Assembly (NCBI GenBank): GCA_030698575.1
Contig: JAUYMQ010000419.1
Span: 1-9,731, forward strand
Reading direction: 5' to 3'
Origin: Deltaproteobacteria bacterium
GTDB taxonomy: Bacteria; JAUYMQ01
Length of the DNA stretch: 9,731 nt
The stretch's first letter is position 1. Each line of letters opens with the position of its first letter. Below are positions 1 through 5,008 of the stretch, piece by piece. The notes under the pieces are model-generated. The model had not been told where the DNA came from. It searched no databases and saw nothing but the letters and a program-made list of their open reading frames with translations. Position numbers and translations under genes: made by a program.

Positions 1-1
1 C

Positions 2-811
2 TGGACGATGGAAAAGAAACGCGACCAGATCATTCAGGCAATGGGCGCAGTCGAGGCATCCGGCACGTACTACAACTACGGCGGCACAGAAGGCGCCTAT
101 GGCTCAACTGCAGCTGCAGCTGGGAACATGGATACCTGGAACACCAACAACCAGGATCGCGTGCTGTACGGCAACGCTAAGTCGAACAACAGCTCTGGCG
201 ACCACACCACCTCGCTCGGCACAATCGACACCACGAACGACAAGCTGACCGCCGGGCACATCACGCTGCTGAAGCGCATGGCCGGTCTGGCGCGTCCGAA
301 CATCCGGCCGGTGATGCTCAAAGGCGATGTCCCGTGGTATGTGTTCTTTGTCGGCTCGCTCGGCTTCCGCGACATTTCGGCGGATTCCACGATTGTGCAG
401 GCAAACCGCGAAGCGCGCGACCGTGGCGTCGACAACCCGATCTTCGCCGGCGGTGATCTGATCTATGACGGCGTGATCATCAAGGAGGTGCCGGAAATAG
501 ACATTTTCATCGATGGCGACGGCTCCGGGTCTCCGTGGGACGGCGTATGGGGTGCGAACGCTGCGTCGGCTGATGGCCTGGACAACGGCGGCGACACTGC
601 CAGCCGCATCGGCATCGGGTTCTTTACCGGCGCGCAGGCTGTTGGCTTCGGCATCGGACGGATGGCCTCGTTCAAGCGCCGCAAAGAGGACGACTACGAG
701 CACCTGAGCGGCGTCGGCGTATCGATGAAACACGACGTCAAGAAGCTCTTCTACAACAGCAAGCAGCACGGCATGGTGACGTCTTTCCATTCCGCCGCTG
801 CTGACGCATAA
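2..811 (+). CDS. Major capsid protein, N4-gp56/DUF4043 family (5' partial)
   Basis: This is the coat subunit that forms the icosahedral head shell; the family has an HK97-like fold. The frame is open to the left edge, so the gene is cut there. ATG at 8 has no Shine-Dalgarno sequence, and relatives are usually around 400 residues, so the visible ~269 residues are the C-terminal two thirds. Family features, in order, are a DKLTAGHITLLKRMA helix (nt ~239-284), a NIRPVMLKGDVPWYVFF strand region (nt ~299-350), NPIFAGGDLIYDGVIIKE (nt ~436-489), GAQAVGFGIGR (nt ~629-661), and a closing YNSKQHGMVTSFHSAAADA in which the capsid contacts its own fold. The run from DNP to the C-terminus is very typical of DUF4043. 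The next gene starts 11 nt after the stop. Recognition is from memory of the family, but the pattern is strong. Confidence 0.88.
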   Translation, partial: WTMEKKRDQIIQAMGAVEASGTYYNYGGTEGAYGSTAAAAGNMDTWNTNNQDRVLYGNAKSNNSSGDHTTSLGTIDTTNDKLTAGHITLLKRMAGLARPNIRPVMLKGDVPWYVFFVGSLGFRDISADSTIVQANREARDRGVDNPIFAGGDLIYDGVIIKEVPEIDIFIDGDGSGSPWDGVWGANAASADGLDNGGDTASRIGIGFFTGAQAVGFGIGRMASFKRRKEDDYEHLSGVGVSMKHDVKKLFYNSKQHGMVTSFHSAAADA

Positions 812-822
812 GAGGTGACCTG

Positions 823-1674
823 ATGGCTTCCAATCGGCCTTTACCCGGTGACTTGACCGTCACCGGGATGGATCAGGCATCCATGTACGCATGGATGGCG
901 AACGTCACGGATTTGGTCAACGAATTGCAGACCGATCATGCGGCGAACAAACTCGTGGTGGATGAGCTGGCAACGGATCACGCCACTACGAAAGCCACTG
1001 TTGATGCGGCGCGTACCGCGATCATTGAACTATCCGATGATCACGATACAAACCAGACGCACATGACCAATCTCAAAACCTTGGTCAACAACATGCGCAC
1101 CTACCTGACCGGGGACCGTCTCTTTTCGGGGAATCCGGCGCTTCTCATCGATACCAATTTCGATGTCAAGACCGGAGGGGCGTGCGTGGTGTCAATCGAC
1201 GGGGTGCTGGCAACCGTCGCCGCAAGCGCCAACGCCGACACCGGGACGACAAAGACAATTCCCGCTGCGCAGTGGGGCGTGTTTTTGGTGACCGGAGCGG
1301 CGAACGGCGCATTGACTGCGACGTGGGCTGCGGCTAGCGCCGGGTACGCAAATGAGGCGGCTGCAATTGCTGCCCTGCCTGCGGCTCCCGCGTCTGGAGC
1401 GCCTGTCGGCTATGTCACGGTGCAGGCTCACGCCACCGCCGGATTCACGGCGGGCACGGATGCGCTTCAAACTGGAACAGGCGGCAGCATTTCGCCGGAT
1501 ACCAATTACTACAACCTTGCTGATGCTCTTAGCACCATCACGGCTACGGTATCCACGTCGTCCGAGTCCGCTTTGGGCGCTGCTGATCCTGGCGCCGGCC
1601 CGGCCACGTTGTCGAACACCACCGGTCCCGCGACGCTGGCCAACAGCACCGCACTCACTCTTTTACGTTCTTAG
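823..1674 (+). CDS. Unrecognised structural protein with N-terminal coiled coil and Ala/Thr-rich C-terminal region; candidate head fibre or decoration protein
   Basis: I do not recognise this 283-residue protein. ATG 823 follows a good ribosome binding site (AGAGGTGA, 811-818) that overlaps the capsid stop codon. Residues ~28-92 are helical and built around three copies of EL-x-[TD]-DH, with the Glu at 34, 48 and 69. The spacings of 14 and 21 are whole heptads, as in a parallel coiled coil. Residues ~100-165 look beta-rich, with alternating hydrophobic residues. The remainder is rich in Ala, Thr, Ser and Gly and ends in a tandem nine-residue repeat (259-276). There is no signal peptide, membrane segment or enzyme motif. 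A coiled-coil stalk followed by a beta-rich tip is common in trimeric phage fibres, and the place directly after the capsid gene is typical of head decoration or head fibre genes. The function is inferred from these two points only. Confidence 0.72.
   Translation: MASNRPLPGDLTVTGMDQASMYAWMANVTDLVNELQTDHAANKLVVDELATDHATTKATVDAARTAIIELSDDHDTNQTHMTNLKTLVNNMRTYLTGDRLFSGNPALLIDTNFDVKTGGACVVSIDGVLATVAASANADTGTTKTIPAAQWGVFLVTGAANGALTATWAAASAGYANEAAAIAALPAAPASGAPVGYVTVQAHATAGFTAGTDALQTGTGGSISPDTNYYNLADALSTITATVSTSSESALGAADPGAGPATLSNTTGPATLANSTALTLLRS
844..867 (+). promoter_or_regulatory. Perfect 9-bp stem hairpin inside the start of the post-capsid gene
   Basis: CCCGGTGAC (844-852) and GTCACCGGG (859-867) are exact reverse complements separated by the 6-nt loop TTGACC. 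The stem lies 21 nt downstream of the ATG at 823, in codons 8-15. No T-run follows, so it is not an intrinsic terminator. In mRNA it would be a very stable stem next to the initiation region and just past the 3' end of the capsid message. It could shield the capsid mRNA from 3' exonucleases or lower expression of the next gene. The structure is visible in the sequence; the role is inferred. Confidence 0.5.
1597..1650 (+). repeat. Tandem 27-nt repeat encoding GPATL[SA]N[TS]T twice
   Basis: Two adjacent 27-nt units (1597-1623 and 1624-1650) encode GPATLSNTT and GPATLANST, residues 259-276 of the protein starting at 823. The nucleotide copies have diverged at several codon third positions, so this is an old duplication or a selected protein repeat rather than a recent slippage event. 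Confidence 0.7.
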
Positions 1675-1678
1675 GAGG
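1673..1678 (+). promoter_or_regulatory. Strong ribosome binding site (AGGAGG) overlapping an upstream stop codon
   Basis: AGGAGG begins inside the TAG stop (1672-1674) of the preceding gene and lies 5 nt before the ATG at 1684. It is the best Shine-Dalgarno match in the window. This suggests high output of the small beta-rich protein, as expected for a decoration protein needed in hundreds of copies. Confidence 0.75.
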
Positions 1679-1683
1679 CCATC

Positions 1684-2181
1684 ATGGCTGATCTGACTTA
1701 TTCGCAAAAAGCAACTGAACGGCATAGCAGCACTGGCCTGGTAACGGGCAAGGGCGACGCCAACGGCCTGAAGGTGCTTGTTTCCTCAACCGTCGAAATT
1801 CCGCCATCCGCATCCGGCGCGACAGTCAAGTTCGGGCGCATCCCGTCCAATGCTCGGCTGTCGGGTATTTCGCGGGTGTATTGGGACGATCTTACGACTA
1901 CGGGAAGTCCTACGCTGGATATTGGCCTGGCTTCGGTCAACGCCAACATCACCAGTGACCCGGACGCGCTGTCGAACGGCCACGCCGTTTCATCGGCTGA
2001 TGCCGACGGGGCGCAAGCGATTGCCGACCCGGCAGAGTTCGGGAAGCCCGCTTACCTGAACGTGAACGGTCAGACGACCGATCCGGGCGGCGAGTTGGAC
2101 GTGTACGGATCCATTGTGGACGCGGCTACGGTGACCAACACCGGGACCGTGACGCTGGAACTGTTCGGGTATCTCGACTAA
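1684..2181 (+). CDS. Small beta-rich virion protein, candidate head decoration protein
   Basis: The 165-residue product is not recognised as a named family. Its start is fixed by AGGAGG five bases upstream. It consists of short alternating strands with many Thr, Ser, Gly, Asp and Val residues, such as LKVLVSSTVEIP near residue 30, GISRVYWDDL near 60 and TVTLELFGYLD at the C-terminus. This is the look of a compact beta-sandwich. There is no coiled coil, membrane segment or catalytic motif. The usual place for a capsid-stabilising decoration protein is two genes after the coat gene, and the strong ribosome binding site fits a high-copy product. An alternative is a minor head protein. The gene is the last one before the hairpin-bearing gap, so a capsid sub-transcript may end after it. 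Confidence 0.7.
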   Translation: MADLTYSQKATERHSSTGLVTGKGDANGLKVLVSSTVEIPPSASGATVKFGRIPSNARLSGISRVYWDDLTTTGSPTLDIGLASVNANITSDPDALSNGHAVSSADADGAQAIADPAEFGKPAYLNVNGQTTDPGGELDVYGSIVDAATVTNTGTVTLELFGYLD

Positions 2182-2192
2182 CCAACAATTCG

Positions 2193-2214
2193 GGCACGCG
2201 CTCGCCCGCGTGTC
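2193..2214 (+). other. Hairpin in the intergenic gap (8-bp stem)
   Basis: GGCACGCG (2193-2200) pairs with CGCGTGTC (2207-2214) around the loop CTCGCC, with one G-U wobble in RNA. It lies 11 nt after the stop of the small beta-rich gene and abuts a second hairpin. It lacks its own T-run. It may act with the following hairpin as an mRNA 3'-end structure. Confidence 0.45.
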
Positions 2215-2235
2215 GCCGTGGAACGCGGCATTTTC
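2215..2235 (+). terminator. Possible weak intrinsic terminator
   Basis: GCCGTG (2215-2220), a GAA triloop and CGCGGC (2224-2229) form a 6-bp GC-rich stem (one G-U pair) followed by ATTTTC. This is the only place in the window where a GC-rich stem precedes a T-run outside a gene. The stem and T-run are both short, so partial termination is more likely than a full stop. Partial termination would make the head-shell genes more abundant than the genes that follow. I see no convincing -35/-10 promoter in the gap 2182-2256. Confidence 0.45.
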
Positions 2236-2256
2236 TAACCCTGGCGAGAGGATCAA

Positions 2257-2772
2257 ATGCAAAACGGAGAAAGACTGCATATCGGATGCGGCAACACACG
2301 CATTGAGGGCTTTATCAACATAGACCGCCGCCGTACCGAAGCGACAGACCTGGTGGCGGAAGCGTGGGACCTGGATGTGTTCGACGACGTGAAGTATATC
2401 TACACCCGCCACATGCTTGAGCACCTGAACTGCGCCGACGCGCGGCGGGCGCTCACCGCATGGCGGCGGGCGCTGGCGGCGGACGGGATTCTTCATGTTG
2501 TTGTGCCGGACATCGCCTTTCATGCGCGTCAACTGCTCGGCCTGTCGCGCTCGGACAACGCCGACCAGGAAGCTCACGCCCTCGCCGGGTTTTACGGCTG
2601 GCAGCGGGACATGGAAAACGACGTTCACCGCTGGGGGTACACCCCGGCGAGCCTGGCCCGGTTGCTCGGCGAGCACGGTTTCGCGCCAACTGATGATGGG
2701 ATTAAGGCGTTGATCGACCGCGACACCGCGCCCTGGCACATTAATTTGTGTGCCAGGCCGGAGGCTGCATGA
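2257..2772 (+). CDS. Class I SAM-dependent methyltransferase, small (COG4627-like)
   Basis: The predicted 171-residue protein transfers a methyl group from S-adenosylmethionine; the acceptor is unknown. ATG 2257 is preceded by GAGAGG at 2246-2251. The glycine-rich SAM motif is LHIGCG (residues 7-12), followed by EGFINIDRR with Asp23 at the end of strand 2. HMLEHL (52-57) matches the post-motif helix of COG4627-type enzymes, and DGILHVVVPDI (76-86) is the strand 5 region. HRWGYTPASLARLLGEHGF (~124-142) is the usual late helix before the last strands. Such enzymes often occur in surface-polysaccharide clusters, so a sugar acceptor is plausible but unproven. There is no DNA-methylase catalytic motif such as DPPY. 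It overlaps the next gene by ATGA, which suggests translational coupling, and it follows a possible terminator, which suggests a separately acquired cassette. Confidence 0.85.
   Translation: MQNGERLHIGCGNTRIEGFINIDRRRTEATDLVAEAWDLDVFDDVKYIYTRHMLEHLNCADARRALTAWRRALAADGILHVVVPDIAFHARQLLGLSRSDNADQEAHALAGFYGWQRDMENDVHRWGYTPASLARLLGEHGFAPTDDGIKALIDRDTAPWHINLCARPEAA
2760..2764 (+). promoter_or_regulatory. Ribosome binding site that decides the start of the two-domain protein
   Basis: GGAGG at 2760-2764 lies four bases before ATG 2769. The same frame also offers ATG 2748, but no Shine-Dalgarno sequence precedes that codon. The start at 2769, overlapping the upstream TGA as ATGA, is therefore preferred. 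Confidence 0.65.
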
Positions 2773-4145
2773 TTCCCGGCGAGCGCCAGGTGGCGCCCAC
2801 GCTGGACGGTATCCGGGCAGACCATACTGCGCGGTATCGGTGGGCTGCAAGGCAATTGCCAGCTGGCAGAAAGGTAATCGACTTCGCTACCGGATGCGGG
2901 TACGGATCGCGCATATTGGCCGACGCCGGCCATGCCGCGCTCGGCTTTGACATAGACGCAGAGGCCATTGAATACGCCAAGAAACACTACGGCTCCAAGC
3001 CGGGGGAGCGTGGCGCGCACTTCGGCATCGCGGACGGCAACAGCCCGGGAGAATTGCTTCCGGCAGACGCCGCGGTTTGTTTCGAGACCATCGAGCACAT
3101 TGAAGACCCACGCCCGCTGCTGAAGGCGCTGGCGAAGTCTGCGCCGCTGCTGTTGGCAAGCGTGCCGAATGAGGATGTTGTCCACTGGGAACGCTCTCCA
3201 GGAGTAAAAACGCGGTTCCACTTCCGGCATTACACGAAGGGCGAGTTTGACGCCCTGCTGCGCGAATGCGGCTGGATTGTCTCGGAATGGTGGGGACAGG
3301 ACGGCACGGAGTCCGATGTCGAACGGGACATTGCCGGCCGGACGCTGATTGCGGTATGCAAGCGTGCAGAAGCGAGTCCGGCTGTAAGGCCGACGAAGAT
3401 CGCCATTGTCGGCGGGGCCCCGAGCAGCGCGCACCTGGCCCCATATGACGACGCGAGCTATGAAATCTGGGTACACGGCAACCAGATCGACCGGCACGCC
3501 GGCAAGCGGGTAACGCGGATTTTCGAGATCCACGATGACCTGAGCGAGCACGGCGACCCGCTGAAGTATGCGCAGATGCTGGTGGACAAGGGCATTCCGA
3601 TGGTTGTCGGTGAGCTTTTCCCGATCAAGGCGGCGCACGTTGAGGTTTATCCGTTCGAGGCCGTGAATCGGTTCATGGGCGAGCACCTGACCAGCACGCC
3701 GGCCTACATGATGGGCTACGCGATGCTGCGCAGCGATGTGAAGGAAATCATGATCTACGGCTGCGACATGGCCGTTGACGATCACGAGTATTTCTACCAG
3801 CGTCCGGTGATGTACGCATGGATCGGGCTTGCGATTGGGCGGGGCATCAAGATCGGAATTCCAAGGGCGTCGTCGTTGTTCAAGGATCCGTACGTCGAGG
3901 GTAGGAAGTCGGGCGGCAAGCCAAAGCTCGGCCTTGGGCCGTTCAGGGAGTCGGAATTCAAGCTCCTACACACGAAGCACGGCGCGAAGATGGCAGAAAT
4001 ACAGGACCAGATTGCGAAGCTGCAGTTGACCTACGCCGCGCACAACGGCTGTCAGCAGACGTATGAAAAGCTCGGCTCGGCAGCTCGAGCGATTGAGTCC
4101 GGGCAGCACATCGAAACCCTCACACAGACGACGGTGGTGATATGA
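2769..4145 (+). CDS. Two-domain protein: class I methyltransferase plus C-terminal DUF115/Maf-like Rossmann domain
   Basis: With the start at 2769 the product has 458 residues. Residues ~20-200 form a SAM methyltransferase domain: motif I is VIDFATGCGYG (36-46), GFDIDAEAI (59-67) supplies the acidic ribose-binding position, and CFETIEHIEDP is the strand 4/helix region. A second domain begins at KIAIVGGAPSS (210-220), a glycine-rich nucleotide-binding-type loop. It continues with EIWVHGN, FEIHDD, STPAYMMGYAM, IYGCDM (329-334) and YFYQRPVMYAWIGLAIGRG. I know this second part as a recurrent phage protein type that resembles DUF115/Maf-like Rossmann folds; some DUF115/Maf proteins are linked to glycosylation. 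The last ~75 residues are a charged, helical tail. ATGA couplings at both ends place it firmly in the operon. The substrates of both domains are unknown; the methyltransferase call is strong and the second-domain call moderate. Confidence 0.83.
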   Translation: MIPGERQVAPTLDGIRADHTARYRWAARQLPAGRKVIDFATGCGYGSRILADAGHAALGFDIDAEAIEYAKKHYGSKPGERGAHFGIADGNSPGELLPADAAVCFETIEHIEDPRPLLKALAKSAPLLLASVPNEDVVHWERSPGVKTRFHFRHYTKGEFDALLRECGWIVSEWWGQDGTESDVERDIAGRTLIAVCKRAEASPAVRPTKIAIVGGAPSSAHLAPYDDASYEIWVHGNQIDRHAGKRVTRIFEIHDDLSEHGDPLKYAQMLVDKGIPMVVGELFPIKAAHVEVYPFEAVNRFMGEHLTSTPAYMMGYAMLRSDVKEIMIYGCDMAVDDHEYFYQRPVMYAWIGLAIGRGIKIGIPRASSLFKDPYVEGRKSGGKPKLGLGPFRESEFKLLHTKHGAKMAEIQDQIAKLQLTYAAHNGCQQTYEKLGSAARAIESGQHIETLTQTTVVI

Positions 4146-4450
4146 AATTCGAATTCATCTACAAGACTGATGTTCCAGTGATGTCCTACGGCCGCATGGT
4201 TTCGACCGGCGATATTGTCGAGCTTGAGGGGAACCTGGCCGAGAAAGCAAAGGCGCACGTCACGCATTACAGGCTGCTTACAGAGCCGCAGGACGGCGCC
4301 GCGGCGGCAACCGATGCCGAGCAGCAGGACTACGCACAGCACGGCCTCCCGACCGGATTGGACGAACTGCGCGCGGCTTATGAGGCAAAGTTCGGAAAAG
4401 CCCCGCATCACCGGAAGTCGGCTGAAACGCTGCGCGAGGAGCTTGAATAA
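4142..4450 (+). CDS. Small phage protein with C-terminal helical (HeH/SAP-like) segment
   Basis: The 102-residue product is not recognised by name. ATG 4142 overlaps the upstream TGA (ATGA), and a GGTGGTGA stretch lies directly before it. Residues 1-50 look like a small beta fold (KFEFIYKT, GDIVELEG, HYRLL). Residues ~51-68 are a low-complexity Ala/Gln/Asp linker. Residues ~72-101 (LDELRAAYEAKFGKAPHHR, then KSAETLREELE) resemble the helix-extended-loop-helix type of short nucleic-acid or protein-binding segment found in small phage head proteins. This resemblance is weak and based on pattern only. The tail could contact packaged DNA or a partner in the head. It sits between the methyltransferase cassette and the adaptor gene. 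Confidence 0.68.
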   Translation: MKFEFIYKTDVPVMSYGRMVSTGDIVELEGNLAEKAKAHVTHYRLLTEPQDGAAAATDAEQQDYAQHGLPTGLDELRAAYEAKFGKAPHHRKSAETLREELE

Positions 4451-4650
4451 TGGCGGCTTCCCCCGGTGATTATGACGACGAAGGCGAGCCCGTCTGGACC
4501 CCAAACATTCACGGCAACACCGGGCATGCCGGCTACGTGAGTTCTGAGCGCCGCGGCGAAACAGCGGTTCAGGAGCTGCGCGAGGTCGTCGCCGAGGTCA
4601 CACGCGGGCGCATACCGGCGCCAACCAGGCGCGGGCCTGGATTTTATTAA
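4450..4650 (+). CDS. Small hypothetical phage protein
   Basis: This 66-residue product is of unknown function. ATG 4450 shares its A with the upstream TAA (TAATG), and GAGGAG at 4436-4441 gives a well-spaced ribosome binding site. The N-terminal half is polar and probably unstructured (DYDDEGEPVWTPNIHGNTG). One helix follows (TAVQELREVVAEVTRG, ~38-53), and then a proline/arginine tail ending in GPGFY. Small proteins with an ELR-x-VV-x-EVT helix and a short hydrophobic end occur near adaptor genes in related phages, as far as I recall. The tight coupling on the left, and only 10 nt before the next gene on the right, support real expression. Confidence 0.62.
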   Translation: MAASPGDYDDEGEPVWTPNIHGNTGHAGYVSSERRGETAVQELREVVAEVTRGRIPAPTRRGPGFY

Positions 4651-4660
4651 AGGCTAGGCA

Positions 4661-5008
4661 ATGGCAACGAAAGCTGAACTACGCGACCGCGCTGCGAACG
4701 ACCTGGGGCTGTTGCGCCTCGGGCAATCTCTACAGGCGCAGGACGCGACGCGCATCGAGTCGGCCTATGCCGAGGTCTATGCGGACCTGAAAACGGAGGG
4801 GCTGAACGTCTGGGCGTCTACCGGGACCTGCCCGGCCGAATTGACGCCGCACGTCGCCGCGTTGATGGCAGACAACTGCCTGAACACCTACGGCGTATCG
4901 CCGGCACGGTATCAGCGGATCAAGATCGCCGCTGGCAGGGCGAAGCCTGAGATCCGCCGCTTGCTGACCCCTCGCTTTGAGTCCGTAGAAGACGCGACGG
5001 ATTACTAA
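4661..5008 (+). CDS. Head-to-tail adaptor / tail accessory factor, P22 gp4-like
   Basis: The 115-residue, almost wholly helical protein would bind below the portal ring and extend the DNA channel, as P22 gp4 does. Visible support includes the N-terminal helix KAELRDRAANDLGLLRLGQ, then ESAYAEVYADLKTEGLNVW, in which the Trp falls where gp4 has its own (residue ~47). AALMADNCLNTYGVSPARYQ follows, and then a helix ending in EIRRLL. The product is shorter than P22 gp4 (about 166 residues), mostly at the C-terminus. Position gives extra weight: the next gene is a clear gp10-like protein, and gp4-gp10 is the P22 order. ATG 4661 follows AAAGG at 4649-4653. An alternative is a head-completion adaptor of another family with a similar helical fold. 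Confidence 0.7.
   Translation: MATKAELRDRAANDLGLLRLGQSLQAQDATRIESAYAEVYADLKTEGLNVWASTGTCPAELTPHVAALMADNCLNTYGVSPARYQRIKIAAGRAKPEIRRLLTPRFESVEDATDY

Noticed and set aside
104-790. 228-codon minus-strand frame opposite the capsid gene.
   Set aside because: The + strand product is a clear DUF4043 capsid protein; the antisense translation is His/Arg/Val-rich with no motif.
2182-2256. Promoter for the methyltransferase cassette.
   Set aside because: No convincing -35/-10 pair is visible in this GC-rich gap; only hairpins and a ribosome binding site can be supported.
2748-2768. Earlier ATG for the two-domain methyltransferase protein.
   Set aside because: No Shine-Dalgarno sequence precedes it, while ATG 2769 has GGAGG and the ATGA overlap seen elsewhere in this operon.
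1990-2850. 286-codon minus-strand frame crossing the intergenic gap and the first methyltransferase.
   Set aside because: Same reasoning: Arg/Pro/Gly-rich shadow composition, no ribosome binding site context considered convincing, and it spans three + strand features.
2625-3785. Long open frame of 386 codons on the minus strand, antisense to the two methyltransferase genes.
   Set aside because: It mirrors well-supported + strand genes with clear motifs, runs against a fully co-directional operon, and its translation shows no recognisable domain. GC-rich coding DNA commonly leaves such antisense frames open.
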